From: CAIUMH01 sp037142475
Lineage (GTDB): Bacteria; Actinomycetota; Acidimicrobiia; Acidimicrobiales; RAAP-2
Direction: 5' to 3'
DNA length: 39,480 nucleotides
Assembly: GCA_037142475.1 (NCBI GenBank)
Contig: JBAXAR010000006.1
Location: 1-39,480, forward strand
Shown: positions 1 to 8,589 of the stretch, piece after piece
How positions within the stretch are numbered: position 1 is the first letter of the stretch
Layout of the letters: every line of letters starts with the position of its first letter
Notes under the pieces: generated by a model
The model's database searches: none
Seen by the model: only the letters and a program-made list of their open reading frames with translations
Told to the model about the DNA's origin: nothing
Translations under genes and position numbers: made by a program

Positions 1-61
<61 letters not shown>

Positions 62-64
62 CTT

Positions 65-1693
65 GTGGCTCATTCTTCCGGCCATTCGATGGCATCGCAT
101 CATTACGACCTGCCGGATCTTCCGACCAAGGTCGATATTTTCGACACCATCCTGCGTGACGGAAGTCAGCAAGAGGGGCTCTCACTCACTGTCGAAGACA
201 AGATCCGGGTGGCCGAGCAGCTCGATCATCTGGGCGTGGCTTACATCGAAGGCGGATGGCCTGGGGCAAACCCCAAGGACACCGAGTTCTTCAGGCGCTT
301 CAAGCACGAACTGACGTTGACTTCTTCCACCCTGGTTGCTTTCGGTTCCACGCGACACGCTGGCCAGAACGCCGAGAACGACGCCACGCTGCGAACGCTC
401 ATCGAGGCAGACACCGAGGTGGTCTGCATTGTCGCCAAGTCGTGGGATCGACATGTTGAAGAGGCCCTGAAGACTTCGCTCGACGAGGCAGTGGCGATGG
501 TTGCTGATTCGGTGGAGTTCCTCACCAGAAACGACAAGCGGGTTTTCCTCGACGCGGAGCACTTCTTCGACGGGATTCGCTATAACCCCGACTTCGCCCT
601 TCGAGTACTCGCTGCCGCCGAGCAAGCAGGCGCCGAGGCTCTGGTCTTGTGCGATACCAACGGTGGCTCGCTCCCAGGCGACATCACCAGAGCTGTCACA
701 GAGGTTCGCCAGCGGATCACGTCGGCTGGCCTCGGTATCCATTGTCACAATGACGCAGGAGTCGCCGTTGCGAACTCACTGGCAGCGGTAGCGGCCGGCG
801 TCACCCAAGTCCAAGGGTGCATCAACGGCTACGGCGAACGGTCTGGCAACACGGACCTCTCTGCGGCCATCCCCGACCTGTCTCTCAAACTCAATATTCG
901 TACGATTCCTGCCGACCGCCTCCAGCGCTTGACCCCGGTGGCGCACCACATCGCCGAATTGGTCAATCTCAAGCCTGCCGCTCAGCAGCCCTACGTCGGT
1001 TCATCGGTCTTTGCCCACAAGGGAGGACTCCACGCGTCCGCTGTGGCCAAGTCCAAGGATCTCTATGAACACATCGACCCATCACTTGTAGGCAACGGGA
1101 CCCGAGTTGTTGTCTCCGAAATGGCTGGGCGATCGACGCTGGCGATGAAGGCGACAGAACTTGGTCTTGATCTTGACAGCTCGATCCTGGGATCAGTCCT
1201 TGAGCGGCTCAAGGACCTCGAATACGCGGGGTATCACTTCGAGGTGGCCGATGGATCGCTGGAACTCCTCCTTCGGAGAGCGACCGGATGGGAGCAGGAC
1301 TACTTCAGTCTTGAGTCGTATCGGGTGACGACCAACCACGCCGGGGGCGACACGGTAACCGTGAGCACCGAAGCGACGGTCGTGGTGAGTGTCGGAGGCG
1401 AGCAGCTCTCGGCGGCTGCTGAGGGAAATGGTCCCGTCAACGCCCTGGACGCAGCGCTTCGGCAGTGCATCGGCCCTCGTTACGAGCACCTCGCAAACAT
1501 TCACCTCACGGACTACCGAGTCCGTGTCCTCGATACCGGCGTCGGGACTGGAGCGGTCACCAGGGTTCTTGTCGACTCGAACAATGGCGAGCGAACGTGG
1601 ACCACGATCGGGGTGTCTGAGAACATCATCGAGGCCAGTTGGCTGGCTCTCTACGATTCCATCGTCTTTGGCCTCCTTCACCACCCAGGCTGA
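65..1693 (+). CDS. cimA: citramalate synthase (CimA family)
   Basis: The enzyme condenses pyruvate and acetyl-CoA to (R)-citramalate, the first step of the threonine-independent isoleucine route. The protein belongs to the DRE-TIM metallolyase family. The catalytic TLRDG-type motif reads TILRDGSQQEG near residues 29-38, the metal-binding HCHNDAG motif lies at about 226-232, and the GYGERSGNTDL segment follows at about 260-270. A C-terminal LeuA-type regulatory domain ends the 542-residue protein. It resembles CimA more than isopropylmalate synthase because of the short N-terminus and the IEGGWPGANPKD segment. GTG at 65 and ATG at 89 are the only starts in the window, and neither has a Shine-Dalgarno or a TANNNT box. 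The frame is open to the window edge through a (Glu-His)10 tract, so translation may begin upstream. The N-terminus is His-rich (HSSGHSMASHH). Confidence 0.9.
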   Translation: MAHSSGHSMASHHYDLPDLPTKVDIFDTILRDGSQQEGLSLTVEDKIRVAEQLDHLGVAYIEGGWPGANPKDTEFFRRFKHELTLTSSTLVAFGSTRHAGQNAENDATLRTLIEADTEVVCIVAKSWDRHVEEALKTSLDEAVAMVADSVEFLTRNDKRVFLDAEHFFDGIRYNPDFALRVLAAAEQAGAEALVLCDTNGGSLPGDITRAVTEVRQRITSAGLGIHCHNDAGVAVANSLAAVAAGVTQVQGCINGYGERSGNTDLSAAIPDLSLKLNIRTIPADRLQRLTPVAHHIAELVNLKPAAQQPYVGSSVFAHKGGLHASAVAKSKDLYEHIDPSLVGNGTRVVVSEMAGRSTLAMKATELGLDLDSSILGSVLERLKDLEYAGYHFEVADGSLELLLRRATGWEQDYFSLESYRVTTNHAGGDTVTVSTEATVVVSVGGEQLSAAAEGNGPVNALDAALRQCIGPRYEHLANIHLTDYRVRVLDTGVGTGAVTRVLVDSNNGERTWTTIGVSENIIEASWLALYDSIVFGLLHHPG

Positions 1694-1749
1694 CAGTCGC
1701 TCTCGGGTAGCCCTGAGGCGAGGACGGTTGGGTCTCCGGGACCTCGGTG

Positions 1750-1755
1750 TAGTTT
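1750..1755 (+). promoter_or_regulatory. -10 box TAGTTT for a leaderless gene
   Basis: TAGTTT is followed by seven bases and then GTG at 1763. This spacing puts the transcription start at the start codon. No Shine-Dalgarno precedes the GTG. No convincing -35 is visible. Confidence 0.45.
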
Positions 1756-1762
1756 GACTATC

Positions 1763-2269
1763 GTGACCCAGCCAACTTTTGTTCCGATCGGCCAGGCAGA
1801 CACGGTTCGTCCCGCCATGGCGCAGCCCGTCGCTTCCCACGTTGTCGGACGTCCTTCAGAAGTCCACTCTCCGCGCGGGCAGTCTGGCGACGGATTCGGA
1901 TCTCCGGGACCCGACCAGGGATATGCACTGACCCTGGCTGCGCGCATGCACGACCGGCTCTCCTTGGCGGAGGGCGAGCATGTCCACGATATTGAAGTTG
2001 GTCTTGCGCTGTTGGCATCCCGCAGGGCGGGAATGTACGGGCGAGCCCCTTCGATCTATGACCTTGAGGTCGCAGCCGGAATCTTCGGATTTCTTGGGGA
2101 CGCGCCTCAGGATCTTGTTGAATTCCGTACCGAGCTGTTCAAGTCGCTGGGCCACAGCTACACCTCGCAGCGGGCGCTCTGCGATCGAGTTCCCGATGAG
2201 TCGTTGGCAATGACCCCAGAGCAGGCAGCGAACCAACGAAGCGACTGGAAGCGGATCTTCACCTTCTGA
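1763..2269 (+). CDS. conserved-looking hypothetical protein
   Basis: I do not recognise this 168-residue protein. The first 45 residues are Pro/Gly/Ser-rich and probably disordered. The rest is compact, with helices containing ARMHDRLSLAEGEHVHDIEVGLALLASRRAGMYG-like segments, a Tyr-Asp-Leu-Glu segment and a Trp-Lys-Arg-Ile-Phe C-terminus. No signal peptide or membrane segment is seen. GTG 1763 is chosen because a TANNNT box lies seven bases upstream; TTG 1754 is in frame but would lie inside the promoter spacing. Codon use matches the neighbours. It stands alone between cimA and the thiolase, with no operon partner. The function is unknown. Confidence 0.6.
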   Translation: MTQPTFVPIGQADTVRPAMAQPVASHVVGRPSEVHSPRGQSGDGFGSPGPDQGYALTLAARMHDRLSLAEGEHVHDIEVGLALLASRRAGMYGRAPSIYDLEVAAGIFGFLGDAPQDLVEFRTELFKSLGHSYTSQRALCDRVPDESLAMTPEQAANQRSDWKRIFTF

Positions 2270-2362
2270 AAATCCGGCGCCCTCGGTCTCCAGGGAAGGC
2301 TATTGCTCAGGATTATCCTTGAGGGGAAGGGCCAAGGCTGAGGACCTCTGGGAAAGCCCTGC

Positions 2363-2384
2363 TACGTTTTCAGCACACGTTCTC
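2363..2384 (+). promoter_or_regulatory. putative -10 TACGTT with KstR-like operator before the thiolase
   Basis: TACGTT at 2363-2368 is followed by AGCACACGTTCTC at 2372-2384. The latter differs by one base from AGAACACGTTCTC in the ligase promoter at 11874-11886. It would overlap the transcription start, as expected for a repressor site. The match to the mycobacterial KstR consensus TnnAACnnGTTnnA is only partial. Confidence 0.4.
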
Positions 2385-2431
2385 AAGCGAGCCCGCAACA
2401 CCGTTGTGTGGCCAAGATAAAGGGGTGGAGT

Positions 2432-3604
2432 ATGTCCCAGCCAGTCATCGTTGAAGCCGTCAGGACCCCGATCGGACGTCGAAATGGTTGGCTTTCAGGT
2501 CTCCACGCTGCCGATCTTCTCGGCGCGGCACAGCAGGGTCTCATCGAGCGGGCCGGCATCGATCCGATCACGGTCGAGCAGGTCATTGGTGGGTGCGTCA
2601 CCCAGGCCGGGGAGCAGGCTTCGAACGTCACGCGTACCGCTTGGCTCGAGAAGAGCCTCCCCTACGAGACGGCCGCCACCACGATCGATTGTCAGTGCGG
2701 GTCCGCCCAGCAGGCGAACAACATGATCAACAACCTCATCGCTGCTGACGCCATCGACGTGGGCATTGCTTGCGGCGTTGAGGCGATGAGCCGTGTTGGT
2801 CTTGGGGCCAACGCCTACAACGGACCTGGTCGCTCCAAGCCCGAGAACTTCCCGTGGGACATGCCTGACCAGTTCGGGGCTGCAGAGAGGATCTCGGAGA
2901 AGTACGGCATCACTCGCGCTGACGTGGACTGGCTCGGCCTTGTCTCGCAGCAGAAGGCCGCTCAGGCGTGGGCCGAAGGTCGTTTCGATCGCGAGATCAT
3001 CCCGGTCACGGCACCGACTGTTGGCGAAGAGGGGCCAATGGGGGAGCACTCAGGCGAGACCACGGTGGTCACTCGAGACCAAGGACTCCGTGAGACGACG
3101 GCCGAAGGTCTCGCCAAGTTGAAGCCCGTCGCTCCTGAGGGAATGCACACCGCAGGAAACTCATCGCAGATCTCCGACGGTGCTGCGGCGGTGTTGTGGA
3201 TGTCTGAGGACAGAGCCAAGGCCGCAGGCCTCCGGCCAAGAGCGCGCATTGTGGCGCAGGTCCTCGCCGGCTCCGACCCCTACTACCACCTCGATGGGCC
3301 TATCCGAGCGACACAGATGGTCCTCGATAAGGCCGGAATGACCATAGGTGACATGGACATCTACGAGGTCAACGAGGCCTTTGCCTCAGTCGTGATGAGC
3401 TGGGCCAAGCACCATGAGGCAGACATGGACAAGCTCAACGTGAACGGCGGAGCGATTGCTCTTGGACACCCAGTTGGCTCAACGGGCGCACGCCTGATCA
3501 CCACTGCGCTCCACGAACTCGAGCGGCGTGATGGACAGTACGCGCTGATCTCGATGTGCTGTGGTGGCGCACTTGCGACTGGAACGATCATCGAGAGGAT
3601 CTGA
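2432..3604 (+). CDS. acetyl-CoA acetyltransferase / steroid 3-ketoacyl-CoA thiolase (FadA5-like)
   Basis: This degradative-type thiolase of 390 residues would cleave 3-ketoacyl-CoA with CoA. The nucleophile Cys89 sits in DCQCGSAQQAN, the His346 motif is GHPVGSTGAR, and the acid/base Cys376 is in MCCGGALATG; NEAFA is also present. The QCGS version of the nucleophile motif and the IACGVEAMSRVGLGAN segment resemble mycobacterial FadA5-type steroid side-chain thiolases rather than generic AtoB. ATG 2432 is preceded by GGTGGAG at a good spacing and is preferred to GTG 2408. The upstream region carries a partial KstR-like operator shared with the ligase/SDR pair at 11.8-12 kb, which suggests a common regulon. 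The physiological substrate is not certain. Confidence 0.88.
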   Translation: MSQPVIVEAVRTPIGRRNGWLSGLHAADLLGAAQQGLIERAGIDPITVEQVIGGCVTQAGEQASNVTRTAWLEKSLPYETAATTIDCQCGSAQQANNMINNLIAADAIDVGIACGVEAMSRVGLGANAYNGPGRSKPENFPWDMPDQFGAAERISEKYGITRADVDWLGLVSQQKAAQAWAEGRFDREIIPVTAPTVGEEGPMGEHSGETTVVTRDQGLRETTAEGLAKLKPVAPEGMHTAGNSSQISDGAAAVLWMSEDRAKAAGLRPRARIVAQVLAGSDPYYHLDGPIRATQMVLDKAGMTIGDMDIYEVNEAFASVVMSWAKHHEADMDKLNVNGGAIALGHPVGSTGARLITTALHELERRDGQYALISMCCGGALATGTIIERI

Positions 3605-3611
3605 GTCGGTG

Positions 3612-3632
3612 CCGGCCTCTACTGAAGGCCGG
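3612..3632 (+). terminator. hairpin after the thiolase gene
   Basis: CCGGCCT and AGGCCGG form a 7-bp GC-rich stem with a 7-base loop, eight bases after the thiolase stop. There is no T-tract. It lies just before the start of the MFS gene and could also mask it. Confidence 0.4.
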
Positions 3633-3643
3633 TTGCCTTGAGC

Positions 3644-5317
3644 ATGATGGTTGAGGGAGGAACGATCCTTCCTCCGTCGAAGCGTTACAAGTGGGTGGTC
3701 CTGTCGAACACCACGCTTGGCGTTTTTTTGGCGTTGTTCAACTCATCGGTGGTGATCATCTCGCTACCGGCAATTTTCAGGGGTATCGGCGTCGACCCCT
3801 TGGACCCCTCCAATATCGGCCTTCTCCTCTGGACGCTGCAGGGCTATCTGGTCGTCACCGCCGTACTCGTCGTCACCTTCGGGCGAATCGGCGATATTTA
3901 CGGACGGGTCCGGATGTACAACGCCGGATTCGTGATTTTCACGATCGCATCGCTGGCACTCGGGCTTTCCCCAGCAACGGGTACTGCGGGGGCGTGGGTC
4001 ATCATCGTGCTTCGTGTCGTCCAGGGGGTCGGTGGAGCGTTGCTCATGGCGAATTCCACGGCCATCCTGACCGACGCATTCGATGTGTCCGAGCGGGGGA
4101 TGGCCTTGGGTCTCAATGTCGTCGCCGGGATCTCTGGATCCTTCATCGGCTTGATTGTCGGAGGTCTCGTCAGCGGGGTCAGTTGGCGGTTGGTGTTCCT
4201 TGTGTCTGTCCCCGTCGGCCTCATCGGGACCGTGTGGGCCTATCGAGCCCTCCACGAGACTTCTGAGAGACACCCGGCCAGGATCGACTGGTGGGGCAAT
4301 GTCACCTTCGCCCTCGGACTAGTCCTGATCCTCGTTGGCATGACCTACGCGATCCAGCCCTTCGACGGGCACCCGATGGGTTGGACGAGTCCGGTGGTCC
4401 TCGGATCGCTTGTTGGCGGGTGCGTCCTGATGGCGGTCTTTGTCTGGATCGAGCGCCACGTTGCGGACCCCCTCCTCCACCTCGAGCTCTTCAGCAGTCG
4501 GGCTTTCGCTGGGGGAGGGATCGCCAACCTCTTTGCCAACATGGGTCGAGGTGGTCTTCAGTTCCTGCTCATCATCTGGTTGCAGGGCATCTGGCTCCCG
4601 CTGCACGGGTACGACTTTGTCGACACTCCCTTATGGGCGGGCCTCTATCTCATTCCGCTCAGCGTAGGTTTCCTTGTTGCCGGCCCCATCGCTGGAATCC
4701 TCTCGGACCGGCATGGCCCCCGATTGCTCACCACGCTCGGTATGGCGGTGACGGCCACGACGTTCCTCGCTCTTCTCGTTCTCCCAGTGAACTTTGGATA
4801 CCCGGGGTTCGCCCTGATCTTGCTCGTCAACGGGATCGGAACCGGTGCTTTCTCCGCCCCCAACACCTCGATGATGATGAATGCTGTACCGGCCGCTCGG
4901 CGAGGAGCAGCATCGGGTATTCGCGCCACTTTCCTTAACTCCGGTTTCGTCCTGTCTATCGGGCTCTTCTTCTCGCTGATGGTTGTGGGCCTTGCCGGAT
5001 CCCTCCCTCGGGCGATTCGCACAGGACTCGCCGCTCAGGGTGTTTCGCCCCATCTCGCCGCCCACGTGGCGTCGTTGCCACCCGTGGGCATCCTCTTCTC
5101 GGCATTTCTTGGCTACAACCCGCTCGGAACGGTGCTTGGCGCATCTCTGAATGACCTGACACTCCAGCAGCGCCAGACCATGACGAGCCGTTCATTCTTC
5201 CCTCACCTGATTGCTGGGCCCTTCCACGAAGGGCTCGTCGTCTCAATGTCCGTATCCGCTGTGCTCTGTGCAGCGGCGGCCGTCCTCAGCTGGTGGGCCG
5301 GGGGCCGATCGCGGTGA
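3644..5317 (+). CDS. MFS drug exporter, DHA2 family (EmrB/QacA type)
   Basis: This hydrophobic protein of about 557 residues probably has 14 membrane spans and acts as a proton-driven exporter in the cytoplasmic membrane. The family motifs are visible: GRIGDIYGRVRMYNAG after TM2 (motif A), the VQGVGGALLMANSTAIL segment around TM4, and the GLNVVAGISGSFIGLIVGG motif C in TM5, typical of drug/H+ antiporters. A second-half motif A reads GILSDRHGPRLL. ATG 3644 or 3647 is the likely start; TTG 3638 is possible but less likely. No clear Shine-Dalgarno is seen. There is no adjacent TetR or MarR regulator, so the substrate cannot be guessed from context. It has its own spacing from the following crotonase (about 80 bases). 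Confidence 0.88.
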   Translation: MMVEGGTILPPSKRYKWVVLSNTTLGVFLALFNSSVVIISLPAIFRGIGVDPLDPSNIGLLLWTLQGYLVVTAVLVVTFGRIGDIYGRVRMYNAGFVIFTIASLALGLSPATGTAGAWVIIVLRVVQGVGGALLMANSTAILTDAFDVSERGMALGLNVVAGISGSFIGLIVGGLVSGVSWRLVFLVSVPVGLIGTVWAYRALHETSERHPARIDWWGNVTFALGLVLILVGMTYAIQPFDGHPMGWTSPVVLGSLVGGCVLMAVFVWIERHVADPLLHLELFSSRAFAGGGIANLFANMGRGGLQFLLIIWLQGIWLPLHGYDFVDTPLWAGLYLIPLSVGFLVAGPIAGILSDRHGPRLLTTLGMAVTATTFLALLVLPVNFGYPGFALILLVNGIGTGAFSAPNTSMMMNAVPAARRGAASGIRATFLNSGFVLSIGLFFSLMVVGLAGSLPRAIRTGLAAQGVSPHLAAHVASLPPVGILFSAFLGYNPLGTVLGASLNDLTLQQRQTMTSRSFFPHLIAGPFHEGLVVSMSVSAVLCAAAAVLSWWAGGRSR

Positions 5318-5399
5318 CCGTTGGCGGCCACCACCGTGGTCGTGGTCTACTTCTCACCGGATCAACCTTCTCTCTAGAGACCACACTGCAGGAGCCATC

Positions 5400-6194
5400 A
5401 TGATTGGGACCGAGAACCTCACCTACGACGTCGTTGGCAAGACCGCCATTGTGACGATGAATCGCCCTGAAGCCAAGAACGCGCTGTCGCTCCCGATGTT
5501 GGTCGGGATGGTCGACGCGTGGACCGAGATCGACGCCAACGACGACATCCGCTGCGCCATCCTGACTGGAGCGGGAGGCACCTTCTGCGCTGGCATGGAT
5601 CTGAAATCGATGGGGGAGCCAGGCAACGAGATCTACGCGCAGCGGATGGCTGATGACCCGGACCTCCACTGGAAGGCGCTGCTCCGCCACTACACCCTGC
5701 GCAAGCCGCTGATTGCTGCCGTCGAGGGCTACGCCGTCGCTGGTGGGACTGAAATCCTCCAAGCCACGGATATCCGCGTGGCAGGCGAAGGAGCGGTCAT
5801 GGGCGTCTTTGAGGCCCGCAGGGGACTCTTCCCACTGGGTGGATCCACGGTCCGGCTGCGCCGTCAGATCCCTTACACGGTGGCGATGGACCTCCTCCTG
5901 ACCGGGCGTCCTGTCACGGCGGCTGAGGCGAAGGAGATTGGACTGATCGGACACGTCGTGGCCGATGGGGAAGCGTTGAACAAGGCTCTTGAGATCGCTC
6001 AGATGATTGAGGCCAACGGACCCCTGGCGGTCGAGGCCATCAAGAGGTCGGTGATTGAGACCGAGGGCATGAGCGAGATCGATGGCCTGGCTCGCGAACT
6101 CGAAATCGGGTGGCCAATTTTCGGCACCGAGGATGCCAAGGAAGGCCCTCGCGCCTTCGCCGAGAAGCGTCCTGCTGATTTCCAGCGCCGGTGA
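5400..6194 (+). CDS. enoyl-CoA hydratase/isomerase (crotonase)
   Basis: This crotonase-fold protein has 264 residues. The oxyanion-hole segments are GTFCAGMDLKSM and GYAVAGGTEIL. Two acidic residues match the catalytic pair of classical hydratase: Glu118 in GGTEIL and Glu138 in FEARRGLFP, 20 residues apart as Glu144/Glu164 in rat crotonase. Hydratase chemistry is therefore plausible. The ARRGLFPLGGSTVRL segment is common in actinobacterial EchA proteins of unknown substrate. ATG 5400 has AGGAG five bases upstream, which decides the start. It overlaps the next gene by GTGA, so the crotonase and the thioesterase are translationally coupled. Confidence 0.88.
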   Translation: MIGTENLTYDVVGKTAIVTMNRPEAKNALSLPMLVGMVDAWTEIDANDDIRCAILTGAGGTFCAGMDLKSMGEPGNEIYAQRMADDPDLHWKALLRHYTLRKPLIAAVEGYAVAGGTEILQATDIRVAGEGAVMGVFEARRGLFPLGGSTVRLRRQIPYTVAMDLLLTGRPVTAAEAKEIGLIGHVVADGEALNKALEIAQMIEANGPLAVEAIKRSVIETEGMSEIDGLARELEIGWPIFGTEDAKEGPRAFAEKRPADFQRR

Positions 6195-6940
6195 GCCCTC
6201 GCCCTCGTGCCCAGCTCCCAGACGAAGCCTTCGAGAGGAACGGTCACGCAAGGGTCGATGCCACGGCCCCGCGAAACCGAACGGCCGGCACCATCCGTGA
6301 GCTGATTGATCTTGTTGTCTCTCGCGATGTTGACGATGAAATCCTCGCAACTGCCGCCGGCGATCTCGAAGCGGTCCTCGACCGGCTGAACGCGGCGGCG
6401 GCCCCGGGAAAGCGGGTGCGAGGCCATCCTGATCCGTCGAACCATCCTCAGGACTACTTCCCGAACAGTCCGCTCGCCGGGGCGACGAATCCGCTCAGCC
6501 TGCCTCTCGACATGTGGGGGGTTTCGAACCCAGGCGGACTTGACTTCATTCGAGGACGAGCGGTCTTCTCCTTGGCCTATGAGGGTCCTCCAACCTGCGT
6601 CCATGGTGGGATGATCGCTCTGCTCTTCGATGAAATTCTTGGCAACGCCAACATCGTTGCCGGGCGCCCCGGGATGACGGGAACGCTGACCATCCGGTAT
6701 CGCCGACCGACGCCTCTGTTGGTTCCGCTCGAGCTCGAGGCCCGCCAAATCCGTGTCGAAGGTCGCAAGATCATGACCACAGGAACCATCACCGTGGCAG
6801 GGGAGATCACTGCTGAAGCGGAGGCCATCTTCATCGAGGTGCCGCCATCGCAGATGCTGGGCATCGCTGGGCACAATGCCCAGCGAGCCGGTGGTGACGT
6901 TGTCGATCCTGAGCTCAGGCGGGCGATCGAGGCTGACTAA
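6191..6940 (+). CDS. PaaI-family hotdog-fold thioesterase
   Basis: The C-terminal 150 residues form a hotdog domain: the GPPTCVHGGMIALLFDEILGN segment (residues about 135-155) is the classic central helix with HGG and the downstream acidic residue, followed by the TLTIRYRRPTPL strand and a GxI strand. It likely hydrolyses acyl-CoA thioesters. The N-terminal 75 residues are not part of the core fold and contain a helical region that I do not recognise. GTG 6191 overlaps the crotonase stop (GTGA). Its stop codon overlaps the stop of the convergent membrane-protein gene by four bases, so no room is left for a terminator. Confidence 0.82.
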   Translation: MSPRPRAQLPDEAFERNGHARVDATAPRNRTAGTIRELIDLVVSRDVDDEILATAAGDLEAVLDRLNAAAAPGKRVRGHPDPSNHPQDYFPNSPLAGATNPLSLPLDMWGVSNPGGLDFIRGRAVFSLAYEGPPTCVHGGMIALLFDEILGNANIVAGRPGMTGTLTIRYRRPTPLLVPLELEARQIRVEGRKIMTTGTITVAGEITAEAEAIFIEVPPSQMLGIAGHNAQRAGGDVVDPELRRAIEAD

Positions 6941-8589
6941 CTGGTCGCCTTGTCCCGTACCCCAAGCCGACAGCCCAAGGTTGCTTGTCGTTCGTAGGTG
7001 GTCACCTGGAACTGGTCAGTCAGGTGCTGGGAGGTCTTCTTCCAGCAATGACGAAGAAGGGCTCGGCCAGTTGGGTCATGTTTTCCCGTCCAGTCGTAGA
7101 AATTCAGCGTGACGAGGTGGCGAGAGCGGCTCACTGTTCGAGCGATCGCTTCGGCGTTGAATCCTGGCTCGTGTTGGGTATGAGGAGCGATGATGATCTT
7201 TTGGCGATTGCTCACGACGGTGAAGCCGGTGTTGAAGTTCTGGCCGAAGATGAGATGGGCACCAGGGTCCTCGTAATAGGCCCAGACCCAGCGAGCGGCC
7301 CCTTGGACGAGCAATGTTCCGCCGGGCTTTCGGAGGGTCGGCTCAATGTCGGGGAGAGCCGATTTGATGTTTCCACCCGGATACGTCGGCACGTCGGCTA
7401 GGCGAGCGCCACCGAGGACGAGACAGAGGGCAGCCGAGACGGCGATCAAGGTGGTGATCGCATGACGGGGGGCTCGTCGCGAGAGCACACTTCCCACCTT
7501 GGCGAGCCCGCTGGCAACAAGGAGGAGGAGGGCTGGGAAGAGGTAGGCATCGGTCCGATTCGTTCCGATCGGGACTCGGTGAAAGAGAGCGAGGACGATG
7601 GCAACGCCGAGGACGCTCGTTGCGAGGGCCTGCCGGCGCCAGCTAAAGAAAAGGCCTGTGGCGATGAGGCCCGCAAGGATGGTGGCGTCGATGGTTCCCA
7701 CGATGGTGACGTGACCGAAGATCGGGTGGTATCCCAACTCTTGGGTCAAGAGCCCCCGTGCTGCGACTTCGCCACTGGCGAGCAGCGCGTGGAACGACCC
7801 CGTCTCGAGATAGTTGGTCTTCCAGAAACTCCTGAGAGCGGTCGTAACCTCGGAATCGATGACGATGAAGGTGAGAGTAACTCCGGATCCTGCGATGACT
7901 CCTGAGACGGCGAACCATCCAAGGGCTACTCGTCGCCAGAGACAGGTGACGCCCAGGACGATGAAGACGCCGGCGACCACAATGGTGTTGGTGAACGACC
8001 ATGCGGCAAAGGCCACAGAAGCGAGGCCTACGGCGAGCAGCGTGGCGCGTCGGGGGTCTCGCCGGGCTCGCTCACCAAGCCACAGGAGAGCAGCAGCGGC
8101 AACAAGGTCGAAGGCGTAGGGCTTGACGTGGGTGGCGTAGATCGTGGCCTCAGTCGAGATTGCCAGAATGAAGGCGCACGTCAGTGAGATCCATGCTTCG
8201 AACTTGAAGAAGGTGACCAAGGCGAAGATTGCCCAAATCGCCACGAGGCCTGCGATCAAGCTTGGGATTTGGGCGAACCACGTGGTGGTGGGTGCGAGTC
8301 CAGTCCAGAACCGCTCAAACAAGGTGAAGCCGGGCGTGGTCACCAGCATGTTGGCTGAGGTCGACAAGGAGAAATGGTTGGTAAGCGCAACCCATGCGTC
8401 GTCGCGATAGAGCGAGCCACTTGTGAGGCCTTGGACTCGGGCCGCTGCGGCCAAAACCATGATCGTCGCAAGCAACCAGTGCTGGTGGTGGTCGATCCAG
8501 GCCCCTAGTCTCCCAAGGGCCGCTCCATCCTCCCCGTTGGAGAGATTGACGGGGTGCCCGTGGCTCGCGACCTTGTTGGTGTCGCTCAC
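6937..8589 (-). CDS. polytopic membrane protein, GT-C glycosyltransferase-like (paralogue A)
   Basis: This protein has 550 residues, about ten to twelve predicted membrane spans and a soluble C-terminal part of about 150 residues. After TM1 comes YRDDAW (residues 61-66), where the adjacent acidic residues resemble the periplasmic Asp motif of GT-C enzymes such as ArnT/PMT. Other conserved segments are GFTLFERFWTGLAP, THVKPYAFD and RVPIGTNRTDAYLFP. The C-terminal region ends in a Cys-containing segment (ALLRHCW). It is clearly paralogous to the gene just upstream, whose stop it overlaps by GTGA, so both are one transcription unit. A dolichyl- or decaprenyl-phosphate sugar donor is likely for the fold, but the acceptor is unknown. 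GTG is the start. Confidence 0.72.
   Translation of the reverse strand: MSDTNKVASHGHPVNLSNGEDGAALGRLGAWIDHHQHWLLATIMVLAAAARVQGLTSGSLYRDDAWVALTNHFSLSTSANMLVTTPGFTLFERFWTGLAPTTTWFAQIPSLIAGLVAIWAIFALVTFFKFEAWISLTCAFILAISTEATIYATHVKPYAFDLVAAAALLWLGERARRDPRRATLLAVGLASVAFAAWSFTNTIVVAGVFIVLGVTCLWRRVALGWFAVSGVIAGSGVTLTFIVIDSEVTTALRSFWKTNYLETGSFHALLASGEVAARGLLTQELGYHPIFGHVTIVGTIDATILAGLIATGLFFSWRRQALATSVLGVAIVLALFHRVPIGTNRTDAYLFPALLLLVASGLAKVGSVLSRRAPRHAITTLIAVSAALCLVLGGARLADVPTYPGGNIKSALPDIEPTLRKPGGTLLVQGAARWVWAYYEDPGAHLIFGQNFNTGFTVVSNRQKIIIAPHTQHEPGFNAEAIARTVSRSRHLVTLNFYDWTGKHDPTGRALLRHCWKKTSQHLTDQFQVTTYERQATLGCRLGVRDKATS

Noticed and set aside
3764..4273. Minus-strand frame opposite the MFS exporter
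   Set aside because: Very rich in Asp, Arg and Gly, which mirrors the hydrophobic codons of the exporter; no recognisable motif or start signal.
5286..6350. Long open frame on the minus strand (354 codons) opposite the crotonase
   Set aside because: The plus strand has a clear crotonase with AGGAG, catalytic residues and a coupled thioesterase. The minus frame is Arg/His-rich without domain motifs, as expected for an antisense shadow in GC-rich DNA.
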